Of a stretch of DNA of 64,000 bases, positions 20,901 to 29,680 are shown in pieces. The notes under the pieces are model-generated. The model had not been told where the DNA came from. It made no database searches and saw only the letters and a program-made list of their open reading frames with translations. Numbering within the stretch: the first letter of the stretch is position 1; every line of letters begins with the position of its first letter. The position numbers were made by a program, and so were the translations under genes. The stretch is from contig JAUCBJ010007300.1 in NCBI GenBank assembly GCA_032718475.1, forward strand, positions 62,001 through 126,000, read 5' to 3'. Source of the stretch: Nemertoderma westbladi. Taxonomy: Eukaryota; Xenacoelomorpha; Nemertodermatida; Nemertodermatidae.

Positions 20901-21944
20901 CGGAATTGGTTCATATTCCTGATCTATATCCCTTTCCCAGTCCTCGTAGAGTTGAATATCTCGTTCTATAAGTGCGGCCTCGTATTCCGCCAGTTTCGCA
21001 ATATCTGCATTCTTTTTGTGAGTGAGAATCGCTTGGGCCTCGGCGTGTTGTTTACGCATTTCTGCTTCCCATTTACGTTGTTCGATCTCTTGTTTGGCCT
21101 CTCGTTCATGTTGTTCGATCTCTCGTTTGGCCTCTCGTTCACGTTGTTCGATCTCTCGTTGGGCCTCTCGTTCACGTTGTTCGATCTCTCGTTGGGCCTC
21201 TTGTTCACGTTGTTCAATCTCTCGTTGGGCCTCTTGTTCACGTTGTTCGATCTCCTGTCTGCGTTGTTCGACCCGTCGTTCGACCTCTTGTTCGGCCTCT
21301 CGCTTTTGTGTTTCGGCGGCTAATACATCTTGCTCGGCTTGCAGTTGAATATACTCATCTTCCATCCGAGCTTTGAGGGCTAATGCCTTCCGTTCTCGCA
21401 GTTGGTCTCGGAGTGGCTGACCCCCTTGAGAGCTATGCGCTGAGCCGGATCTCTCGCTCCTAGCGCTGGAGTGCTGATTTCTAGCGGACCCCGTTCTTTT
21501 TTGATGTACTGCCGTCCTGATGCTGGAGGATCGTACTGATTCCGCGTCCGTTCTTTCAGCCCTTTTGTAGTACTGTTCCTCATAGCCTCTCACAAGGCTG
21601 AGGGTCCTCCGGTGTTGTTTGCGGAACCAATCTAGATGTACAACGTGTTCTTCCAACTTGGGGTAGTTTTCCTGATCGGTGGAGGGAACGAGATCTTGGT
21701 ACGCCTGTATCATTCTTTCGTACCGCTGTAGGATATTTCGGATACTTTGCAGCTGAGTTTGTACCTCATTGAGGGGGGTTTTGACTCCCTTGAGTTGTTT
21801 CTCCATCCGTTGATACGCTCGGGTTACTCCGCCTTTAAGGGCCCCTAACCGACGGGTCATGTTCTTGACATTTGGTACCTCGTCGGTTTCCGAGTCTGTG
21901 TGGTGATCCATCTCGTCGGTATCGGATACGTTATTTGTTGTCAT
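17994..21944 (-). CDS. BEL/Pao Gag-protease polyprotein fused to an integrase tail by deletion
   Basis: An open frame of 1,316 codons. Residues ~45-110 are heptad-like. Residues ~200-300 are a long glutamate/arginine coiled coil made of 11-residue repeats (EIEQREREAQR), encoded by a 33-bp minisatellite near 21080-21280. Residues ~490-680 match the DUF1759-type gag of Pao elements (KMEIRTFEGDPVDYLRFKKR). CX2C/CH zinc-binding motifs follow (CLFCGEKH, CFRCLGTGHYVREC). An aspartic-protease-like region has AFLDNGSDGTIIDRDFL and IMGWTLCG. The protein then enters the RT approach (FKDGHWRVP) and jumps through ~30 unrelated residues to the integrase end (LTPNHLLGRPKT, then a DUF5641-like VGDMVLVKEDL). 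RT, RNase H and the integrase core are missing, yet the frame stays open. It could supply Gag but not reverse transcription. Confidence 0.88.
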   Translation of the reverse strand: MTTNNVSDTDEMDHHTDSETDEVPNVKNMTRRLGALKGGVTRAYQRMEKQLKGVKTPLNEVQTQLQSIRNILQRYERMIQAYQDLVPSTDQENYPKLEEHVVHLDWFRKQHRRTLSLVRGYEEQYYKRAERTDAESVRSSSIRTAVHQKRTGSARNQHSSARSERSGSAHSSQGGQPLRDQLRERKALALKARMEDEYIQLQAEQDVLAAETQKREAEQEVERRVEQRRQEIEQREQEAQREIEQREQEAQREIEQREREAQREIEQREREAKREIEQHEREAKQEIEQRKWEAEMRKQHAEAQAILTHKKNADIAKLAEYEAALIERDIQLYEDWERDIDQEYEPIPIPELEKSFTPTATKPPKLEIPPTKQSTLSAQAPVFHPPPATLKNEEPYFPSNTTTASVPKYEPEKDSERDATPRSNNPFTSTPQTRSRVIIKTPPIIDPSSMGVSANNYNPPSHSSSDDVSIIRALENRLAMPKMEIRTFEGDPVDYLRFKKRFFAHIGSTDIADAQKLVYLSQYLGDKPRRIVACFEGGSHEAYYDAWKTLDKRYGNTGTIINKTLERLIQDAGSLGDPQNIQEFSDSMKDAYYTLKPLNKEDQVNNILNLRQIARKFPGWLQSKWAYKCVDLRRRHPDQDPSFLEMSAFLDDISEAMNDSMFSKQSLAKLDAMEGNYQSRAPTPNPRFRPTPVSAMAISMAEDSDDEDYEEPTLAEEWACYLANWAPEREGTTASPICLFCGEKHKVEFCRKFQFAELVPRFEAIMKHRGCFRCLGTGHYVRECDQRSCCTVCNDQRHHTLLHIPANFDFTTLPFRIEARRRGETNHIFKGTRTTQRRETNPFKISTDTPQVTNISATINLINRRYMVFAKVIPVRIQGVGKSLTTLAFLDNGSDGTIIDRDFLEQLGLEYEPCKRPIQTITNNREVESGEVQLQMEGVMKGYETAKLTIKNALVHTDLRVRFRQSAEYAPLIQLDRDDVDLRCPQLDVNRITLLIGLDTPELHIPTGDIARSINQDDGFYAERTIMGWTLCGIKEETTDTYTYLPKCQIKENVTSMGYCSTTNLDEDLFLETERTQREMTGCFNVETREFAEKDENPSEEDQYCTNIFDQATFKDGHWRVPMIWWLIRLLMIIMTLITLTPLTGEHGLICRNTRMANASVESLTPNHLLGRPKTHVLPETMFPDPNEIAKHTNWKKAQALAAHWWRIWAQEYLITLRTRRKWNNTYRNVAVGDMVLVKEDLKDRVHWPVARVVTIHPSKDGLARTVTIRTKAGHYQRPIQKLCLLEGNDSGDSTRGDKIPTTDPAADIGDNDKCV

Positions 21945-22132
21945 TGTAACGCCTCGTCGATGGCTAGATACGCGATGTCGTAAAACAGTTCCTCGTAGGT
22001 ATTGTACTCAGCTTGGACCACCCGAACAGTAATCCTGAATCGTCCAACGTTCGTTCCTTGCACCTCAACTTCGACGTGCCAGATTCCTGGCTCAACTTGA
22101 ATTATATCAATGGGTGTGATCGATACTTCCAT
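21941..22132 (-). CDS. Small ORF upstream of gag, 4-nt ATGA overlap
   Basis: 63 codons beginning MEVSITPIDIIQVEPGIWHV and ending EALQ. Its TGA overlaps the gag ATG as ATGA (21944-21941). The product looks like a small beta-rich protein with acidic character; I do not recognise it. The overlap would suit termination-reinitiation or a frameshifted N-terminal extension of Gag. It could also be a chance upstream ORF in the leader. Confidence 0.45.
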   Translation of the reverse strand: MEVSITPIDIIQVEPGIWHVEVEVQGTNVGRFRITVRVVQAEYNTYEELFYDIAYLAIDEALQ

Positions 22133-22383
22133 TCCCTGTTAACAACTCTCCAAATATGTGATCTGCCGACTACGAGTTGGTTAGATCGAGTTTGCTGATT
22201 AATTAAACCACGACTTTGTCTCAACTCAAATACCAGAGTTTCCTCGTAGTGGGTGCTGGCAAGCACGTAGAGAGTTTTTGAAGAGTATTGAAGGATTCTC
22301 AACTTCCACCAGTTGAAGTTGACCGTAATTATCCTTAATTTTGACACCGTGTCAAAATTAACCGCATTAATTATTCTTAATTT

Positions 22384-23990
22384 TGTTGCCGTTATCCCAA
22401 CACCAGGGGGGAAAAACGCCGATGCTGGAGACGTGACTTTACAGACCACCGAGCCCCGGCCAGTCACCGGATATTGATTGTGGGGAGGGAATGTTTTCTG
22501 AGATGCAGGGTTGCGGTTGAGAAAAAGCTGCATTAGTTGGATATACTCTTTAATGTAACTGAACTCTGTTGAACCTTGTTCACAATATTGAACCCTGATT
22601 AAGAATAATTTTGGGCTTCCCCAAATCAATATACACCAAATATTCACAATAATTATACACGATAATATAAATCCCTACGGTATATTATTTAATAACCCAC
22701 TGTTCGCTCAGAATTTTAGCCTACCTAATGTTCCCAGATTTTCCCTCAGTCCCAGTCTTAGTGCCGTAGTGTCGGTGTCGGTCGACCCTGTCGCGTGTCC
22801 GTTCCACCCCTCACGAACCCCGAAGGGAACGATCATCGAGAACCAGCACGGCTTGGCTAAGGGTCGGTCCAGTCGGTAGACTCTGTCGCGTATCCGTACC
22901 ACCCCTCTCGAACCCCGAAGGGTTCGGTCATCGAGAACCAGTACGGCTTGGCTAGGAGTCTGTCGTGTCGGTGGACCCGTTCGCGTGTCCGTTCCACCCC
23001 TCACGAACCCCGAAGGGTTCGATCATCGAGAACCAGAACGGCTTGGCTAGGGGTCCGTCGGTTCATCACAGAAACCCAACCACCTAGGCTTTCCGAGTCC
23101 GTTTCAGGCTCGTAGTCGCTTCGGCAGCCGAGAAACTGCTCCGAACAGTCGGTAGGCCAGTAGAGTCTAGTCGAGTCTAGTCCTTTGTCTTTCGACCCCA
23201 TCGCGTGTCCGTTCCACCCCTCACGAACCCCGAAGGGTTCGATCATCGAGAACCAGTACGGCTTGGCTAAGGGGTCTGTCGTCGGTTCCCGTCGCAAATC
23301 CCAGTACAAGCAGTCAGCGTTCCGAGTTCTTTTCAGGCTCGTAGTAGCTGCCGTTGACCAGAGACCGCTAAGGGCAGTCCTTGTCAAACCTGTCCTGTGG
23401 CCAGCCCTTTCGCATGTCCGTCCCACCCCTCACGAACCCCGAAGGGATCGGTCATCGAGAACCAGTACGGCTTAGGTCAGGGGGCAGTCGTTAGTTGGCC
23501 ACCTGTTCGCGTGTCCGCTCCACCCCTCACGAACCCCGGGGTTCGATCATCGAGAACCAGAACGGCTTGGCTACTAAGGGGCCGTCGGTGCCCGTCGCAA
23601 ATCCCTGACACAAGCAGTCAGCGGTCCGAGTTCTTTTCAGTCTCGTAATGGCTGCTGTTGGCCAGGGACCGCTAAGGGCAGTCCTTGTCCTTTAGGCCTG
23701 GCGCATTACCAAATCCACCCCTACAGGCAGCAGGAAGTTGGCCAGGGCCTAATAGTACTCAGGCTAACCTGAATACTGCTTGCATTTTCCATCCCCCCTG
23801 GCCCTTATAACTATGAAATTATTCCCGTACCCTGTAAGTTGCCCCAAAGTTCGCCCATAAATCGCCCCCAGTTTATTGAATGTGCCCAAAACCCATGGTC
23901 CCGCACCCAGTAGTAATATCGGAATAATCAATTTTAATAAAATACAAAAATATTCAACTCGCGTTATGGAAAGTTGAAATACCGCGAACA
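22384..23990 (-). repeat. 5' LTR of the BEL/Pao element
   Basis: 1,607 bp, the same length as the LTR at 13036-14642 and over 99% identical by eye. In the sense direction it starts TGTTCGCGG and ends GGCAACA. It should contain the promoter and polyadenylation signals of the element. It carries the same six hairpin modules and three CGAGTTCTTTTCAG-type motifs (near 23094, 23323 and 23627). Its right edge lies 194 bp before the first recognised exon of the polycystin-like gene. Confidence 0.93.
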
Positions 23991-24184
23991 ATCTGAACAT
24001 ATAATTAATAATTGAATCATTACTTTTCTCGATCTAAAAAACTTTTTCCACACTTAAAAATAAAGAAAAATACTTTTTGTGCTTATTGATATTGAGTTTA
24101 CATTTTGGCATCATATTTGACACAGGTGATAGATTACCGTCATGTATGAAAATTTCACAGAATTATTGTTTATTTTGTTTACAG

Positions 24185-24314
24185 TCATGCAGCAATGTTT
24201 GACATTATGTGTTTATGTGCCCAAGCAGAGTCTCCTCCTGATACCGCAGATTGCGATTCAAATTGTAACGACGATGGCATTGGGTGTCAGGAGCAACTGA
24301 TACTCAAAGGTGAT
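24185..24314 (+). CDS. Polycystin-like gene, exon 1 of those seen
   Basis: 130 nt between a TTTGTTTACAG acceptor and a GTAAGT donor. It enters with one base of a split codon and ends in phase 0. It encodes a cysteine-rich piece (MCLCAQAESPPDTADCDSNC...). The entry phase shows that at least one more exon lies upstream, not found in this window. Confidence 0.75.
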
Positions 24315-25269
24315 GTAAGTATCACAATTAGGAAGATGTATTTAAAGATAGGGGGTTGTACGCAATCAAAATATCAATAAAAATTTATGGAATTAACATA
24401 TTTATCCATGTTGGGGTATTATCAGGCGCCAGGGCTTAGGAATACAGTATTATAGCAATACATGGTGTTTATTTAAATTTCATCGCTAATATTTGATCAT
24501 CGAATACTTTGAACATTAATATCCAAGGCGTTCTAGAACTAAAGTTAAAAATTTAGTTCTAGAAAGCCTTGATAATGTATTTAATATATCATCGATATAT
24601 GTTATATTTCATAATTTCGGTGTCATTTGAAAGCAAATATACTACCTTAAACTTTTCATATGTCCGAATTTTGTGTTTTTGTGTTATAGGCCACTAATCT
24701 ATATGCCCCACTCATACGTGTTATATACGTGATTAGTAAGTAATTATTCATCACAGACTTAATGGTTTTAGATGTGTTGTTCAGCTGGCCATGCCATTTG
24801 ATTAAGTACAAGTGTTGGGGGCGGACAAATCATCTTGTTTATTGGATTAATAAAGAGATAATTATGTAAACTTTCTTACTTTTATTTTGTCCGGTTGAAC
24901 ATTTTGCTATGGTGACTACTTTATTTATAGTTAGTATTTATCAAATTAGAAGGTTAAATTTGTTTAATTTTGTTTTGTATATTCGAATTGTTTGTTGAGA
25001 ACAATCCCCCCCCCCCCCCCCCCGATCGAAGTAGTGCCAAATTTTTCTTACTGCTGGCGGAGCCGGATTTTTTAATTTATTAGCCATTTCGATAAACCGT
25101 TGAAAAACGCCTTTTTGGCAATATTTGACCATATCTGTTGTCTATATGTTTAATCATTTGAATGTAATCTAGATATTATCTGAAAACCGTTTTAAATTTC
25201 ATTAAAATTTGTCAAAGATATTATCAAAATACTAAGGTGTAAATGTTGAGACGTAAATCGCTATAATTA
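24315..25269. other. Intron sequence without recognised elements
   Basis: AT-rich intron start. It includes a short inverted pair around a TTCTAGAACTAAAG / TTTAGTTCTAGAA sequence near 24530-24563 and an 18-base C run at 25006-25023. No gene is seen. Confidence 0.5.
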
Positions 25270-25857
25270 TCTCTGAATGGCACATATACAAGAATGCTAC
25301 GCCGGGTTAACTGTGTCAAGCAGAATGAACACACTATACAACATTCGAAGTCACATGGAATAAAACAGAATCTCAAGGTTCGATTATTTATGGCAGTAGT
25401 AGTACCAGTACCCCTATATGGGAGTCCATGCTGGGTTCTAACTGAGAGGAAACCAATGCTGCGACGGATTCATTGTGTCAAGTACAATGAGAACACATCT
25501 CCAATCAGACTCTATACAACACTGGTGGTGTTTCATTAGTCTTTCCTAGCTTGACACTTGAACGGAACCGCCTCAGCTATGCAGGACATTGCTTTCGCCG
25601 TGAGAATAAGCCAGTGCATAATCTTATGCTTTAGCGGTCTCATGGAGTGAATAAGCATGGTGGACAGCAAATGACTTTCTTGAGACGCATCTTTAAGGAC
25701 ACTGGCCTTTTAGGATGCGGATGATCTAGCAAATGTCATAGGTGATGGGGAGTTGTGGCGGCGCAATTTTGACGACAAGCCGGCACAACATTCTTAATAT
25801 ACATGTAATATATGTAATGCAGCTACAATACAGCATGCCGATCGTAGTAGTAGTATA
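25270..25857 (+). pseudogene. Non-LTR retrotransposon fragment in intron
   Basis: A rearranged, degenerate C-terminal piece of the 9028-12789 family, ending with the family 3' end (CAGCATGCCGATCGTAG) and the (TAG)n tail at about 25845-25857. The early part is scrambled: the ATGCTACGCCGGGTTAAC region precedes a VRLF...LYGSPCW region that should come before it. There is no intact frame. Confidence 0.85.
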
Positions 25858-25970
25858 GTTGTTTTGTAATAATTAAAGTAAATAAATACATAAATGTGTG
25901 TATTTCTCTGATAGTTCAATGAATGAGTATTGTATATAAATATAATGTTTATTTACTTCTGCTGTATCAG

Positions 25971-26152
25971 ATGTCCGAAGGAACTCCGCTACTCTATCAT
26001 AACAAATACCAGAGTATCTACGATGCGTCAACCTTCCTAATGAATATGATGAACGTCTCTGTGATAAACGATGGAATACTTTATTCCTTCAGTGATGTCG
26101 TCATAGCAACTGCGATTACTGATCCGGCTGGGATTGGAATGTTGCTGTACAG
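25971..26152 (+). CDS. Polycystin-like gene, exon 2
   Basis: 182 nt between a TGTATCAG acceptor and a GTAATT donor, phase 0 in and phase 2 out. It encodes MSEGTPLLYHNKYQSIYD onward, with NDGILYSFSDVVIATAITDP, which looks like strands of a PKD-type fold. Confidence 0.8.
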
Positions 26153-26529
26153 GTAATTGTTTTAGTATAATAGACAACTGAAAATTATGGAAATGAAATA
26201 TAGTACATAATATAGTTAATATTTTTGTATGTTGGTGGATTGACACATCAAGGTCTGTACTTTGTAGATACAGGAAGATTTCCACAGAAAATAGGGAGCT
26301 ATTGAATGCATATATTTATATGCAAACGACTTTATTTTATATCTAACATGACTACAGATATACATTTTTTAATGTGTTAATATGTTATATAACAGTTTTA
26401 AGAAGAGAAACAAAAAACACATTGAAAATTATTAAAAATATTAAAAAAAACAACAAATAAATCGTTTTAAACTGTTCGATTTTTGGCAATCGTTTAAATC
26501 CTAGATTAAATACTATTATTATTACACAG

Positions 26530-26647
26530 GCGTTACGAATTGGAGTTTAATGGAAAATATTCTAGTTGGATGCCAGACAGAGAAATCACTGTGCAGTATA
26601 CGAGACCGGGGACTTTCTACATACCAGCAGAAATAGATTCACCTAAG
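26530..26647 (+). CDS. Polycystin-like gene, exon 3
   Basis: 118 nt, entering with the third base of an Arg codon and ending in phase 0 at GTGGGT. It encodes RYELEFNGKYSSWMPDREIT and a PGTFYIPAEI strand, a pattern typical of PKD-like repeat ends. Confidence 0.8.
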
Positions 26648-26766
26648 GTGGGTTATGTATCTGGCTGGAAACCAAATGAACTGATTCTGGGATGGCACCG
26701 GTCATATAAATACCTCACTGATTTGTAGGAATTAATTATCGATCTTAAATTACATATATAAATAAC

Positions 26767-26864
26767 AATGATTAAAATAAAATGATAGATGTACAGTATA
26801 ATTGTAGTAGATACTAATGATTAAAATAAAATGATAGATGTACTGTATAATTGTAGTAGATACT
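26767..26864. repeat. 49-bp tandem duplication in intron
   Basis: The unit starting AATGATTAAAATAAAATGAT occurs twice in direct contact with about one mismatch. It is intronic and makes no coding contribution. Confidence 0.9.
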
Positions 26865-27143
26865 ATTGTCAATTATAGTGGTTTTATTGCAATACCACTA
26901 TAATACCACTATAATTAGGTTATGTATTCACCACTATGATACATTTTCACTGCATGGTAATATGTATTCATAAGCTAAGGATACTGTTTCCTGAACAACA
27001 GGCAACAACACTAACACTGAGGCGTTATGCCACAGATAAGACTTGGGTAAATTGTGTTTTGTTATTCGTGATAGATTGTATTGACCCGTATTACCATAAA
27101 ATATTTTATATATTATATGTTTTATTTAATTTCTGTGAAACAG

Positions 27144-27336
27144 GAGGTTTGGTCTTCGCAAAGAATAACAGTTGAAGAAGAACTCAACGAGTTTACAACC
27201 TCTCTATTCTGTGCGGTATTAGCGCCATCCACGGGAGAAGCGAAATGTATTGTACGAGCTTTATTTGGAACAAACTTAAAAGTTCAAGTAGACTGGTCGA
27301 ATGGTGATTCGGAGCCGCTTACTATATATCCCACGG
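27144..27336 (+). CDS. Polycystin-like gene, exon 4
   Basis: 193 nt after a GTGAAACAG acceptor, phase 0 in, phase 1 out at GTAATA. It encodes EVWSSQRITVEEELNEF and a KVQVDWSNGDSEPLTIYP segment that matches the V-x-W-x-x-G-D core of PKD domains. Confidence 0.85.
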
Positions 27337-27692
27337 GTAATAATAATAACCTTATATTTATCAATTTCAATCGATAAGATATCTATAATTTACTAAATTG
27401 AACTTTTGAAGGGAATTGCATCAGGTTTGCTTTACTGTGGGGCGAGCCACGAAAGTAAGTGAGCTTATTATACGCGGGAACCACTATCTAAATTGGTGTG
27501 TCTTTAGAATTGTCGTTTTGTTGTTCTGTCGATTCGAATATTCCAAAGTTAAAAAAATGTTAAAAATCGTGCTGCGCAAAGGCCCACGAACGTGTAATTT
27601 AAATGTCAATGAGATTGTGAAAAACTCTCGAAATAATCTGGATAGTTTTTTTGTTTCAACATTCATCCTCCTTCAACATTCATTCTTTGTAG

Positions 27693-27868
27693 ATCCTGTA
27701 AGCTTCACTGCTGGCTACCCTATTCCCTGGTATTTGCACCTAAATGTTGATTATACAGTGAAGACAGCAAGTTCTGATGTCATGATTATGGCCACCCCAT
27801 TTAAACAACATGGGTATCTGAAGGCGGCTGAAGTATATTGCACTGGTCCTGGGACTATCATTGTTGCT
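27693..27868 (+). CDS. Polycystin-like gene, exon 5
   Basis: 176 nt after a CTTTGTAG acceptor, completing a split Asp codon, phase 0 at the GTAAGT donor. It encodes PVSFTAGYPIPWYLHLNVDY and ends with CTGPGTIIVA, again PKD-like strands. Confidence 0.85.
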
Positions 27869-28294
27869 GTAAGTACAACATATCATGATGGATACATACA
27901 ATACAGTATTGAGCAGGATTTGAGTCCAAGATTAGACAAAATAAATGTCTGAGGATTCAAGTTCTATAAAACAAGATTATCTAACCTATGGATTGATAGG
28001 AGCTCTAGAATTATTATTGTCTAATAATTAAACTAGGGCAGATTTCAGATTTAGCTATATACCTTGTACTGTATATAGTTTTATATTCTTCATATGTAAA
28101 GAAATATTAGCTGTGCTTGATCTGTAAATTCACAGCCAAATTTTTACTTAACAAATTTTAAAATTCTTCAAATGTCATTTATAAATTATACAGAATGGAA
28201 AACACAATAAAATAAAAAATGTCAGACAATCTGCCTTGGTAACCTACCCACATAAGCAGAGTGTCTGACATATTACCTTAGAAATTATTATACT

Positions 28295-28454
28295 GTAGGT
28301 AGTATTTTATTATATATAAATTATGTTTTCAGGTATTTAAACCCACATGCTTAGATGGAATTGACAAATGTTTCGTAGGTAGTATTTTATTATATATAAA
28401 TTATGTTTTCAGGTATTTAAACCCACATGCTTAGATGGAATTGACAAATGTTTC
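28295..28454. repeat. 80-bp exact tandem duplication across a splice acceptor
   Basis: The 80-bp unit 28295-28374 is repeated exactly at 28375-28454. Each copy holds the polypyrimidine tract, the AG acceptor and the first 42 nt of exon 6. The first copy therefore makes a potential 42-nt in-phase exon (28333-28374) followed by GTAGGT, a plausible donor. Confidence 0.95.
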
Positions 28455-28649
28455 GTATTTCCAAAAAATGAATGTGAACAGAAATTTGATGAGAAACTTA
28501 CATGTAACTACTACGAGAAGACATCATGCGCTAGTGATACCAATTTGTGTGATCAGAATACGTGTTGGAATGAAGGAATCAGTAGCTGTGATGATCCTCC
28601 TACAATTACACCAACTTCTTACATTCGGGTTTGTGAACAATATGTCCAA
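28413..28649 (+). CDS. Polycystin-like gene, exon 6 (cysteine-rich)
   Basis: 237 nt after GTTTTCAG, phase 0 in and out. It encodes nine cysteines in 79 residues (VFKPTCLDGIDKCFVFPK through RVCEQYVQ). I place the donor at GTGTGT (28650) because it keeps phase 0 with exon 7; without splicing there, the frame ends two codons later at TAA. The donor is weaker than others in the gene. A short disulfide-rich insert between PKD-like blocks is the likely role. Confidence 0.7.
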
Positions 28650-28925
28650 GTGTGTTAATTGTGTGAAAATTGAAGTTGAAGAGTACAATAATGAAAAACT
28701 GCAGTATTCACTTTTGTGTGCAGTATAAAAATAAATACAATAGTACTACTGAAAGTTATTAGGTTATTAATAATTTACTGTGGGTGTACTATAATAACAT
28801 TTTATAATTGTACTGTACATTGTACATAGTTACATCCTTTATTATTGAGGGATGTTTTTTATTAGTCTTAGGTTTGTGTAATATTATTGTAGATGTTCGA
28901 GCTTTAGGGGTAATCCTATATGTAC

Positions 28926-29071
28926 TGTTGGATGGAAAGGTGTAAAGGTTCTGACAAACTGTTTTATTATCTTCTCTCTAGTGGTATATAAATGAAACTG
29001 TAAGTGAGATTAGTAGATATATTTACATGTGCCATCCTGCGGTTGATATTAGTATTTGTATTAGTCTAACA
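28926..29071 (-). repeat. 3' LTR of the Ty3-type element
   Basis: 146 bp, TGTTGGATGG... to ...TCTAACA on the plus strand. It is preceded by TGTAC, the left target-site duplication. A G-rich run (GCGAGGGGGTAT on the minus strand, 29072-29083) directly adjoins it and fits a polypurine tract. Confidence 0.93.
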
Positions 29072-29266
29072 ATACCCCCTCGCAATGAATGATACTTGCA
29101 CTAACGTAACGCTAAGTTTGTATAACACACTCATGCAAATATATCTCGCGTAATTATTTAATAATATATATCTAAATATGTATAGTGTATTGTTTTCCAC
29201 TTCTTAAAGTTTTTGTAACCGTATTAGTTCGTGGTGGATGATCTGTGTTCTGCGATACGGGTTGTA

Positions 29267-29680
29267 TTATTTCTTCCCTTTCTCCTTCTCGACGTTGATG
29301 TGTCGTTGTAATTGACTTAATCTTGGTTGTCTATTTGTAGATGGAGGAAGTTGTAGACGTGTTCTTCTTTCTTCTTGATGTATCCACGGGGTGTTTCTTC
29401 TTCGTAGCTGATTTACATTCCTTTTCAACTCGATCTCTCCAATGCGAACTTTGTACACACGTGATCCTTGGTGAGCTATAATTTTCCCCGGTAACCAATG
29501 TTCTACAACCTGACCTCTTCCTTGCTTTGCGTAATTCTTTACCCACACAGCTTCGCCCGTGTCGAATTTTCCTTTTGTTTCTGTGTGAGGATTGACCGGA
29601 TAGTTGATTAATCATTGTAATCGGTTTTTAATCTGCGCTTTAAATATTGTCGCATTTGGTGTAAAACCTGTAGGTGAGTA
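29267..29680 (-). pseudogene. Ty3-type integrase C-terminal region (separated by the insertion)
   Basis: The minus strand reads TGFTPNATIFKAQIKNRL, then after a stop and frame change VWVKNYAKQGRGQVVEHWLP and VYKVRIGEIELKRNVNQLRR. This is the SH3-like C-terminal domain of Ty3-type integrases. It continues the ORF that ends at 32218 on the far side of the nested transposon. Confidence 0.8.

Larger units (their letters stand above)
13036..23990 (-). mobile_element. BEL/Pao-type LTR retrotransposon, internally deleted, minus strand
   Basis: Two LTRs of exactly 1,607 bp (13036-14642 and 22384-23990), each TG...CA on either strand, enclose 7.7 kb. In the sense (minus) direction the order is 5' LTR, small ORF (22132-21941), gag-protease with an integrase tail (21944-17994), a noncoding repeat-bearing spacer, an env-position ORF (16752-14809), a polypurine tract and the 3' LTR. 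The DUF1759-like gag and the integrase-tail motifs point to BEL/Pao. RT, RNase H and most of integrase are deleted. No target-site duplication is visible: the left flank ends GGCAG and the right flank starts ATCTG. LTR identity is above 99% by eye, so the insertion is young. Confidence 0.85.

Noticed and set aside
25006-25023. Run of 18 C
   Set aside because: A simple homopolymer in an intron, possibly of uncertain length in the assembly.
28435-28728. Open frame starting at an ATG within exon 6
   Set aside because: It is out of frame with the cysteine-rich exon that matches neighbouring splice phases.
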